Assembly (NCBI GenBank): GCA_910589415.1
Contig: OU342636.1
Span: 5,252,437 to 5,316,436, forward strand
Reading direction: 5' to 3'
From: Malachius bipustulatus
Lineage: Eukaryota > Arthropoda > Insecta > Coleoptera > Melyridae
DNA: 64,000 bases
The notes below the pieces were generated by a model that worked only from the letters and a program-made list of their open reading frames with translations, did not search any database and was not told the DNA's origin. Shown here piece after piece: positions 44,787 through 54,390 of this stretch (positions are counted from its first letter, which is position 1; each line of letters starts with the position of its first letter). Position numbers and translations under genes: made by a program.

Positions 44787-44917
44787 ATGGAGATACAATA
44801 CGTTTACCAAAAGAAAAGGTCTGAGTTTGGCAGACAGTGTCTTTTTAGCGATAAAGGTCCTGACCTGATTGACAATTTTCCATCAAATAAAAAGTTTTTG
44901 AAAGATTATATACTGAG
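44787..44917 (+). CDS. DNAI2: Axonemal dynein intermediate chain 2 homologue, first coding exon
   Basis: ATG at 44787 in a good context (AAATCATGG) opens 43 codons plus two bases of the 44th, then a donor AG/GTGAGC at 44918. The peptide begins MEIQYVYQKKRSEFGRQCLF and continues SDKGPDLIDN. The MEI-YVY-KKRSEFG-QC-FSD pattern is the highly conserved N-terminus of DNAI2, an outer-arm dynein intermediate chain needed for beating of cilia and sperm flagella. The rest of the gene (WD repeats) was not found to the right up to 53 kb, so intron 1 probably extends through the repeats at 44.9-51.6 kb and perhaps past the window. An X-box lies 207 bp upstream. It is also possible that this is an orphaned exon, but its perfect conservation pattern argues against that. 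Confidence 0.85.
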
Positions 44918-44984
44918 GTGAGCATAATTAGATATTAGAAATTTTTTTATAAACGTGTTGAGTCGTATTAGAACATAGTACTAA

Positions 44985-45370
44985 ATTTAAAGGTGTTAAT
45001 ATTCCTGGAACAATTTTAATAAGTAGAAAAGTTCATATAAACATGTGTGTCCTAAAATGTACATTTTTCTTTGTAAAAATATAGGCAAGAGTGCCCCCAG
45101 GGACGTCACTGGACTTAAAAATTTTAATCTACTTGGGGCTAAAGGATTTTAAGTCATAAAGTATTATACTACAAATAAAAATAACACTGCCAAATTTCAA
45201 CAACATCGGTAAAGAACGTTTGAGATAATAATAAAAAAAACGAAGAAAAAAAAAACTTCAACATCCTGGATCTTGAAAACCAAATATCTTAGGACACACG
45301 TTTATATAAATTTTACTACTTGAAATTGGTACCGGAATACGCCCTTAAATTTAGTACATACCTTTCAAGT
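44985..45370. repeat. Old degenerate foldback
   Basis: About 75 bp starting GTACTAAATTTAAAGG at 44985 reappear inverted at about 45290-45360 (CCTTAAATTTAGTAC side) with many changes. A CATCCTGTATA end is visible on the right at about 45372. Confidence 0.6.
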
Positions 45371-45674
45371 AACATCCTGTATAGCATACACAAAACGTGA
45401 TCAAAAACAAGTGCATTTAGGAGTTAACCCGAAAAATTTCAGATACATTTTCTTTTGTTGGCTGCTTATTTGTGGTAAATTATGGTAAATATTTACATCC
45501 ACGTCTCCTGCCTAAGTTTTATCAATTTTTTCGGGACCGAGGAGCAAAAAAAAGGTGCTGGGTGGGTGAGAAGTTAAAAACAGCTATTGCAAACTAATAT
45601 TAAGATTTATAATTCTTTTTATTGAACCACTTATTTGATTCTATAATATTTGATGAGTTTTTTATTTTTATTAT

Positions 45675-46652
45675 ACAGGGTGTTAATGAATAGGTGTTAC
45701 AAACTTAAAGGGCACGTAGGAAATGCAAAAATAGGCGATAAGTTTCCGGTAGACATGGGTCGTTGGAGCTTTAGTTTTCGAGATACAGGGTGTTAAAGTT
45801 CTTCGAAAAATTTAATATTTTTTGAATATCTACAAACTGGCTGATCAGAATAACTCGAAATTTTTGACAGCTGTTGTACTAATTGAAGTACATGATTTGA
45901 TAATCCCATTGAAAAAATATTAAATCCAGTGGCAGAGATCTGGGTGTGTTGTTACCGCTTTTTTATTAAACCATTTCTACGGCACTGACTTTTATGCAAA
46001 ATTTGTTATTTTTTGTAGGTACCTCGTTTTGTTTAGAGGAGAAAAGTCATTCTATGTTTTTGTTGTAGAACGCACTGTTTTCAAGATACTTCGCAATGTA
46101 GGAACCCGTACGAGCAAAATATCCTAAAAACCAATGACTATTGAGTTTTTCCATAAATTAATAATTTTTGTGATCATTATTGAAGCCTGTTACATTACAA
46201 AAAGCATGCATGGGTTCCTACATTGTGAAATATCTTAAAAACAGTGCGTCCTGCAACAAAAACATAGAATGACTTTTCTCCTCCAAATAAAACGAGGTAC
46301 CTATATCTACCAGAGATAACAAATTTGCATAAAAGTCAGTTGCGTAGAAATTGTTTAATGAAAAAGGTAACAACACACCCAGATCTCTGCCACTGGATTG
46401 AATAATTTTTTAATGGTAGTATCAAATAATGTACTTCAATTAGTAAAACAGCTGTCAAAAATTTCGAGTTATTCTGGTCAGCCAGTTTGTAGATATTAAA
46501 AAAATATTAAATTTTTCGAAGAACTTTAACACCCTGTATCTCGAAAACTAAAACTCCAACGACCCATGTCTACAGGAAATTTATCGCCTATTTTTGCATT
46601 TCCTATTACATGCCCTTTAAGTTTGTAACACCTATTCATTAACACCCTGTAT
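45675..46652. repeat. Long foldback, TACAGGGTGTTAATGAATAGG ends
   Basis: Arms of about 435-445 bp (45675-46110 and 46208-46652) with a spacer of about 100 bp. Each arm also holds an internal ACAGGGTGTTAAAG word (about 45784 and inverted at about 46530). Inverted similarity continues into the flanks (AACCACTTATTTGATT), with about 30 extra bases on the left side only. Confidence 0.88.
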
Positions 46653-46958
46653 AATCAAATAAGTGGTTCAATAAAATTAATGACCTATAAATCTAAAAAG
46701 GCCAGGGTGAAAGAATGTACCATAACATCTGAATTCGTGTATTAACGGCTACCTACTTAATAAATAATACACTAGTAAAAATTCAATAAATTAGCCTGAA
46801 AATGAATGTAGGTAGGTGTACCTACATTACTTATGGGGATCAATGTGTGGATTTAATCGGCGCTTCTTGCCAGGACCGCACTCTCACCGCACTCTCAAAA
46901 CCGATTTTTAGTGCCGTTTTTTGCCTAACCTTGCATTTTCAAAGCAAATGAGTACCTT
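46653..46958. other. Spacer
   Basis: No feature seen. Confidence 0.35.
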
Positions 46959-48302
46959 CCTGGTGATCGCATGTGGCTGTGTAGTTTGGTGGTCCAAAGC
47001 CTTACAAGCCTTGGCCAAAATGAAGCTGTCAAGTCTGCAAAGACAAGCATGTCTGGCAATCAGTGGAGCAATGAGCACCACACCGTCGGCGGCTATGGAA
47101 ATACTTCTGGACCTTCCTCCACTCCATATATACTTGGAAAGAGAGGCCAGATGGACAACGTACAGACTACTACAGGTAGTACGAAACACACAAATGGCTT
47201 GTGTCATGGAACGGACCAGTCTACTGGACGACACTCAAAGTCACAGTCTTCTGGGTGGGTATGCCCTCAGACATGATGCCATACACAACAAACCACCACA
47301 CTGCATACAACGTCCTCTTTCCAAGCAGGACGAATGGGAGCGTAACTCAAACGACCTCCTCAAAGCAGACCTCACGTGGTTCACCGACGGTTCAAAGACT
47401 CCAACGGGAGTTGGATCCGGAGCGTACGACGCTGGGTCAAGACGAGAATTCTTTGCAAACCTTAGGTCAGTACGCAACAATATTTCAGGCAGAAATTTAT
47501 GCCATTGTACACAGCGCGCAGATGCTGGATGAAACGCACTGCACGCAGAAAACAATTAAAATCTTCTCAGATAGCCAAGCGGCCCTGAAAGACCTTTGCT
47601 CCATTCGTTGCAACTCCAAACTAGTATGGAACTGTCAAGCAGCACTCAATGAGGTAGCTAAAAATAATAACTTGACTCTGGTCTGGATTCCAGGTCACTC
47701 CGGCCTTGGAGAGAACGAAATAGCCGACTCTCTGGGTAGACGAGCAACTGAATCCAAATTTACAGGACCAGAACCCGCTGTTGGCATATCCTCAAATACT
47801 GCCAAAACAACAATAGACACCTGAGCGGAAAATAAGGTACTGCGGTACTGGCAAACTCTACCAGGATTAACTCACTCTAAGACCTTCATTGAGGGACCCT
47901 CGAGAAACAGAGCTAAAAAGCTACTGGAACTCAAAAGGACTGACCTAAGGGCCCTAATAGGCCTATACACACGACACTGTAAAGTGAACACCACTTACAC
48001 AGGATGAATCTAGCCGATATAACGCAGAATGTCGCCTGTGTTTGGAGGATGTAGAAACAGCAGAGCATGTTCTATGCAACTGCCCCGCCTTGGGAAGAAC
48101 CAGGCACTCAACGTTCGGAAGAGTATTCCTCTCTCCAAGAGACCTGTATACAGTAACACCATCTAAGGTCATTAGCTTTTTAAAAAGCAGTGGCCTGCTA
48201 GAGTGGATGTAAAGTACTTAGGTGTGAGCCACAATATACCGCTTGGTCGCAGTGGAGGTGTCACTAATCGACCCACTCATTATATAACTAAACTAAACTA
48301 AC
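46959..48302 (+). pseudogene. LINE ORF2 C-terminal part with RNase H and zinc knuckle
   Basis: A 5'-truncated LINE. The frame 46960-47490 encodes the region after RT (CGCVVWWSKALQAL, LSSLQRQACLAISGAMSTTP, LLDLPPLHIYLEREARWTTY) and the start of RNase H (WFTDGSKTPTGVGSGAY). A frameshift near 47470 leads to the rest of RNase H (FQAEIYAIVHSA, FSDSQAALKDL, WIPGHSGLGENEIADSLG). All RNase H catalytic residues are present across the two frames. A stop at 47821-47823 and further shifts precede the C-terminal CCHC segment (CRLCLEDVETAEHVLCNC). The element ends with an AACTAAACTAAAC tail near 48300. It is the better-kept relative of 18.78-19.7 kb. Confidence 0.8.
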
Positions 48303-48786
48303 CTTCCTGGTGTTACTATAGGTATGTTCTCCACCCCTATATAGGTGCCATAGTGAAAATTTAGGAGACGCGGATGTAAATAATGACAGAAATTGTTTTT
48401 GGGGAGACCTTAACCTTGAATTGAGCATGGTTCAAAATTTCCGCCGCTTATCTTGGATTCTGTTTTTATCTTTTCAACCGCTCATATCTCGCTTTCTAAT
48501 TATCACACAGCAATGGTTCCGGGTTCTTGGACTCGTCAGGATTCAGTCTTCAATTAAGTTTATATCAAGTAAAACTCCCCAATGTACTGGTAAAAAGTTA
48601 TAAGCATATCCAAATTTAAAAAGCTTTTTGCCAAAACTTATGGCGGCCGATTTCTCCGCTCTCTGGAAAGCTATCATCGTTGAGAGGTCGTCATAATCTT
48701 TTTCGTCATCATTCGAGTCTTTTGCGTCTTTGTTTACGTCCGTGCAGTTATCGCCGCATTAAATCGTATACCGCGGAGCGACGAGG
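48303..48786. other. Spacer, unassigned
   Basis: No gene; a CpG-rich patch at 48760-48790 contains the target site of the next insertion. Confidence 0.35.
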
Positions 48787-48801
48787 AGGCGAGACACTAT
48801 T

Positions 48802-49082
48802 TGTATTTGTATTATTTGTATTTTTGAGGGTGATTAAGCTACTGCGACCTAAAAGATCTATTGTATCCCCTCTACTGTGCTTCGCCTGGTGTGGAATCTC
48901 TTTAGTGAAGCACCCTCTCCAAGTCCATTTCCTTGAGAAATTTCAGGATTTTGAGAGGATCAAGGTCGGGTAAGTTCCCGGCCTCTAGCTGGTGGTGGCC
49001 CAGAACATTACTTCTTTTGAGTTCTATCGCATCGCAGTTGAGCAGCAGGTGACGTGGTGTCTCGTCTCCTTTCCCGCAGAAT
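48802..49082 (-). mobile_element. 5'-truncated LINE 3' end with 15-bp target duplication
   Basis: A 281-bp reverse-strand insertion encoding a LINE C-terminal zinc knuckle (LFCGKGDETPRHLLLNCDAI) and the end DLDPLKILKFLKEMDLERVL, with an A-rich tail toward the left. Perfect 15-bp direct repeats AGGCGAGACACTATT flank it at 48787-48801 and 49083-49097. It belongs to the same family as 17216-17552. Confidence 0.85.
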
Positions 49083-49097
49083 AGGCGAGACACTATT

Positions 49098-50599
49098 GAT
49101 CAACCGTGGACGTGGCACGGCGCGGCGTGGCGCTTATGTTGTGAACCATACGTTAATTTCTGAGCCTTGTTCTGTTCTTGATTTTACTTGTAATAAAAAC
49201 GTTGGAGTTATTTAGCATTTCTAACATGTACCCGTGAAGGTGAAATGATGATAGCTTATTCGCACCCCAGATGAAAGGCTGCCCGCCGATTCCTATGCGG
49301 GCAGTCCCTAATTTTCAATTGCGCGACTGTATGGTCGCAAAAAATGAAACATTACCTAACGTTTTAGTGAATGTTAAAGCATTATGTGACGAAATAATCC
49401 CAGCGACTAAAAACAAAACTTTTTTCAACACTTTCAAACCAATTGGAATGACTATATGCCACCTTGCAGAAAAAACGTACACGAATTAGTGTCTGTAAAG
49501 ATGCGTTCATATATTTCCTAGATCACTAGAACATTAATGTTTAATTGTTTATTGTTTATTGTTTAATTAAATAGTCGCGCGACCTAAAGTTGGTAACGCA
49601 TAGGCTTAAGATTAGTGATTGTACCTACCAATACATGGCCTAAAATAACAAACTTGTAGGATACCTATTGCTTTCCGTCTATGTTTGAATCAAATGAAGG
49701 GAAGATGTAGCCTAACCCTATATGCAGGGTGTTCTTTCAATGATAAGCTATAAGATGTGCGAAGATGTACGAACTAAGAAACCTTTTCTGAGGGTAAAAA
49801 GTAAAAAAAAATATCACGAAATATAGAGGGTGTTTAAAGTAACAAGCTGTAATCGGCATTTGGTACAGAGAGCTGTCAGGCTTTTGAATAAATCCTTCAA
49901 GCCTGCTAAAGAGTCATTGAATTTCTGATAGTTATAGGGCAGACTCAAAATTCTAATTGAAAATTGTGCGAAATCGATTTTCGACTGTAAAGTTTTGAGC
50001 AAATCTATAGTGACTGATTTGTGGGCAAGGGAACTAACTCCTAAAAAGTGTTGCCTAATTTTGTGCAGTATAGTGGATTCTGTGAGTCGGAAAAAAAAAC
50101 CGAAAAGTGCTCGGATTTCAGAGTCTAACGAGACTAGCCCTCCCCCCGTTTTCGAGGATGCTGAATACGATGGTGGTGGTTTAAACTCTTCTTGTTTGAG
50201 TTGACCGCACCCTCTAAAACGGCCAAAAACCACCCCTATCAAGGGTAAATCACGGAACTTCTTTCTCTTGGCGGCCAAACTTGTGTCACCCCCCGTTTTC
50301 GAGGTCGCTGGACGATATGCTGACGTCGAGGTCGGTCCTCGACGTCCCCCAACCCCTCTACGCGGCCAAGAACAACCCCCGGAAGGGGTGAAAAATTAAC
50401 ATGAGAACTTTTTAGTTCTCATTCGTTCACTACGACTCTATAGTAGTTCACTATTTTTGTTGTTCGACTCCAACTTATTGCTAAGAATGATAATTTTTGA
50501 ATCGTGTGTGTTTCATCAACAGATAAAAAAATTGAATCCAGTCGAATGTGTTCGTTGAATTTTCATTATTTTTTCCCTCGTAAACCATAATAGTCTAAG
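49098..50599. other. Unassigned region with degenerate repeats
   Basis: A 72-codon frame at 49271-49489 is not recognised. A hairpin CTGCCCGC/GCGGGCAG lies at about 49280-49307. Near 49725 and 49830, CAGGGTGT and GAGGGTGT words suggest a decayed foldback end. Two diverged direct repeats start with CCCCGTTTTCGAGG at about 50144 and 50290. Confidence 0.35.
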
Positions 50600-51222
50600 A
50601 GCTGACTACATAAAAAAGCTTGTCATCGATACATGGCTGATTCCTACTGTAAAATAATCATTTTGGGTAACCAAGTTGAAATCGTGCTGTCTGCCAGCTG
50701 CTCCGTGGCTTAAAACGGGGGCTGACGTTCAAAAAGTTAAAATTTGTTGCATTGAACAATCAATCTACTAGACGGCCTATTATTATTATTTGTTGGCAGG
50801 CAATAAATAATGTGCTAGTAGCTAAAATTCCGGCAGACAGCGCGAAAGTTTCGTAAGATTTTGAAATAGAAAAATCATCCCATACATGAATTATTATGAA
50901 TGCCTGTTGATTTAATGTTAATGTTATGAATTTGAGTACAAAAACATTAAATGTGTAAGTGAAGAAAATTATTTGATTATTTTAAAGTTTAACAAAACTC
51001 CGATTGATTGTTATGTTCAATGCAACAAAACATTATTAACGGCTGTCTAAGAAAATCTTAATATCGAAATTTAACTTTTTGAACGTCCGCCTCCGCTTTA
51101 AGTCACGGGTCCGCGCTGGCAGACAGCACGATTTCAAGTCAACTTTGACACCTAAAAGGATCCTTTTACAATAGTAATCAGCCATGTATCGATGACAAGT
51201 TTTTTATGTAGCCAGCTTTCCA
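50600..51222. repeat. Foldback without CAGGGTGT ends
   Basis: Left arm about 50600-50765 (AGCTGACTACATAAAAAAGC, CATCGATACATGGCTGA, GACGTTCAAAAAGTT) reappears inverted at about 51001-51222, which carries about 40 extra bases. The ends differ from the other foldbacks, so this is another family. Confidence 0.75.
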
Positions 51223-51427
51223 TCTATAATATACCTAACTTTTTGATTTTAATTACTTTTAAGCATATTATGAAGTCTACTTTTTGGAGTCCCATAAGCC
51301 CTTAAAGAAAAAGTCACAAGTTGTGAACCGCGAATCACCTTCCTGTTTAAACTTCAACTATAAATCCTATTACATTGTATATTATAAAGAAAACAACTTC
51401 ATTACAAAAAAAAAGTTAACAGCTGAT
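51223..51427. other. Spacer
   Basis: A lysine- and tyrosine-rich open frame (51284-51427) runs into the next hairpin; it is not recognised and has no ATG start. Confidence 0.3.
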
Positions 51428-51567
51428 GAAATAGTATATTATTTTATACGGAGGGAAAGTGACACTTTTCATGGCGCGCTCGTGTTTATCAGCCGAACGA
51501 AGTGAGGCTGATAATAGAGAGCAAGCCATGAAAAGTCACTTTTCCTCCAAATAAAATATACTATTTT
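51428..51567. repeat. 140-bp hairpin element with inner stem-loop
   Basis: Arms of about 48 bp (AATAGTATATTATTTTATACG, with GGAGG, AAAGTGAC and CTTTTCATGGC) pair with the right side with few mismatches. In the centre ATCAGCC (51488-51494) pairs with GGCTGAT (51506-51512) around GAACGAAGTGA. A compact cruciform-like element. Confidence 0.85.
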
Positions 51568-53100
51568 TTCTTCAAACGTGGGCAAATTTAAGCCAGAACA
51601 TCATTTTTAATTGAAGGAAAGCGAAATTTCAAAAGGTTTGGACTGGTATAAGTAGGTGAGTATGGAGTATGGGCTGCTTCTATAGAAACGCGGCGCTGTT
51701 AAATTGACACTGTCATCAACGTCAGTGAACATCGAGAAATTATTATTGAAATTATTAAAGAAAAATAATAAAATAATAATTATGTAACTAAACTACTAAT
51801 CATCGCAAAATCAAAATTAAAAACGTTATAAAAGTTTGTAAGTAAGTTATAAAATTAATGATAACATCTACCTACCTCTTGCTAGACCCTGCTTGGTCGA
51901 TTTTTTCATTTTCTGTTAATGATGATGCCAGTGTCAGAAGTTGAATGTTAAATATGTAGGTCATAACTGTGCACTAATACTTACCTAATAATAAAAATAT
52001 AAGATGTTGGATTCCTTTATGTTGTAGCAACGCGGGCCTCCTGCCTGTTTATGCAAGACAACCGGTTACGAGGTCCCCTGTTGATAGTCAACCTTTTGAT
52101 TTTTTTTTTAGCCGAGCGGAACTAAAGTTTTTTGAAAGGAAGTCGTGGAGCCGGATCTGACCACTGGCATACACCGTGGCGATCTCGAGTGTCAAATTCA
52201 CTAAAGAGAAACAATAGAAAAAAAAAATCTATACGTACCTTAAAAAAAAAAAAAAAGCAAAATAATTTTCAATGACTCTGCCCCAGGCCTCTCTTCTGAT
52301 TCGGAACTATTAGTGTTCCTGTTTTTTATATTATGTCTTAGGAGAGTTAATTACACTCCTAACTTAGCTTTTTCTTTTGTTTAGTTGGTCTGATTGAAAT
52401 TAAGAAAATTAAATAAAAAAAAATAATTTAATGAAATTTTCTCTATGTTATTTATATCACTTAACAGACCATTCGTTTTGTTTAATTTTAATATGTCTGG
52501 GTGAGCAAAATTAAATTCATGAATTTAATTTAATAAATTTTATTTATAAAATAATAATATAAACGTACAAAACACTAAATAATTTGATAGCTATACTATG
52601 CCCCTAGTACCTACAATAGATTTCACTTAATTTTCCCTCACGGATGCATCGAAATTGTGAGAGATATAATATAAACTATTACCTTTAATAATAATAATAC
52701 CTAGTAATTAAGTTTATTTACCCCTTTATTGGTAAAATCAATCTTTGATTAATAGTTGGTACTTTATCCTTTATTACAGTAACCATACCTTACAAGTAGT
52801 AAATAATTACAAAATTATTTACCTTGGTATATAACAACATCAAAAAAAAAATCTTAGTGCCTTTTTGACACGACACACTCAAGGTGTATTTTATTTAGCA
52901 ACCTGTGGGTTATTCATCCACAACTGTCTATTAAATTGTCTGACTTTATTGAACGGTAACCCTTAAGGTTCCAAAATATACCAAAGTACATAAGTATTAG
53001 TATACAGAAATCTCTGACCTTTCTCCTTTTAAGGAAAATCCGAATGTATCCAAAGAATCCAATTATTGGGCACTTCACTGAGACATTACCCGTATTACGA
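51568..53100. other. AT-rich region, possible short interspersed element at 52.02-52.42 kb
   Basis: Bases 52018-52420 begin GTAGCAACGCGGGCC and end with a TTAGGAG/CTCCTAA hairpin and A-rich tail, a SINE- or LINE-end-like layout, but I cannot assign it. The rest is A/T-rich without genes. The left end of the envelope-bearing retroelement is somewhere near the right border. Confidence 0.35.
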
Positions 53101-54126
53101 CCGTGTAATAATTATTATTCCTATTCGGGATAACTGATTATTCACTCACAAATAACTGCGAATATTTTAACTAAAAATTATTGAAGAATAATTTTCTTAA
53201 TCAACTTCAAGAAAGTTCGCGGTTCTACTTCGCGTATCTAATTTTTTTACTTAGCTAACAACCACTTAGTTTTAAATAACAAGACTAATTTCGCGGATAA
53301 CCGTCGCGACGCCAATTAGATTAATTATTCTGGTTAACTACCAGAGACTTTTCGCGTTCCCCAAACTGTTACGACGACAGCTGAAAGGAGACTCCCGTTT
53401 CCTCTTTGAAATTTTTTAATTCCCACTTTTTCGAGTTAGTCGGTTTGACCGCCTACTTCTTAATTCTTGGCTTAGACGTTTTACCCCCAAGGCTACTTAA
53501 CTTCCCAATCAGAGTTCTGATGCCAATGTCCGAATATTTTCCTCTTTTTCTCTCATTAAATAATTTGGAACCGCCCTCTCACTAACTCCGCCTTTCCAGT
53601 TGAACGGTTTTCGTTCCCACAGTTCCAATTGACCTCGCTCAGCGGTTTTTCGAAAACGCAGTTTTGATCACGTCCGAAACTTAATCTTTTATACAATAGT
53701 TTAGTCTGGCGGCTATTAATTCAACAATGTCTCTCTGTACTCACGCCGCTGACCATCTGGTTTTGATAATTAGCATCCTACTAAAAGGCTCTACATGATT
53801 TTTGAGCAGTTTTTAATCTGGGAAAATAATTCTAATCTGTTCTCTTGAGTTTTAATTTCGAGTTGGGTCTTTATTAATGACCTTACCTTCCTGTGCCGCC
53901 GTCGGACTACAGGCGTATTTGGTTTCCCTAGTGCTGATCTTACCAGAATTATTGCTTCAATGCCCGCTTATATTATATTTCCCGTCTGCTTATGTAATGA
54001 AATCTAAATTCGGACGTTCCATAAATTGGATTACATCATCTTGAAAGAGTTTTATTAAATTTATAAAACTCTTAAATATTAAATAATTATAGAAATTGAA
54101 TTATCTATTCGATCCTTTACATAACT
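53101..54126 (-). repeat. 3' LTR (approximate)
   Basis: Read on the reverse strand, the LTR should begin at about 54121-54126 (AGTTATGTAAAGG), just after a polypurine tract. A TATA box TATAAAAG lies at 53686-53693, about 435 bp in, a plausible U3/R layout. The left end is not defined; TGTAATAATTATT at 53105 is one candidate terminus. No second LTR is available for comparison. Confidence 0.5.
53686..53693 (-). promoter_or_regulatory. TATA box in LTR
   Basis: TATAAAAG on the reverse strand within the proposed LTR. Confidence 0.5.
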
Positions 54127-54138
54127 CCCTTTTTTGTC
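54125..54138 (-). other. Polypurine tract
   Basis: GACAAAAAAGGGAG on the reverse strand precedes the proposed LTR start, about 250 bp after the env stop codon. Confidence 0.65.
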
Positions 54139-54390
54139 AAATCGATTCTTGTTTTACAAAACTTGTCGATTTGTTAACCCCCTACCCCTATAATCTACCC
54201 TTAATAGTAGGAGATAGCCTATCAATAACTTAAGTCTAAGTTATGCTAATAATACATGCTTATACCTATACATGATCTGAGGATAACACCTCCTCCCATA
54301 ATTATGTATATAGTCTAAGGTATAGTTGACGAAGACACTTACGTATGAAGTCACGTACGATAGTAATTAACCGCACTTGCTAATGACTTC

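Noticed and set aside
49271..49489. 72-codon frame with weak resemblance to an enzyme C-terminus
   Set aside because: The resemblance is too vague to name a family, and no splice or promoter context supports a gene.
49814..50278. 154-codon reverse-strand frame
   Set aside because: It overlaps degenerate direct repeats and has no conserved pattern; the frame probably stays open by chance.
50525..50560. Candidate second exon of the dynein gene
   Set aside because: The peptide resembles the expected start for only a few residues and reads into a stop in the required phase.
53101..54126. Exact LTR boundaries of the reverse-strand Gypsy element
   Set aside because: Without the second LTR in the window no terminus could be confirmed, so only approximate limits are given.
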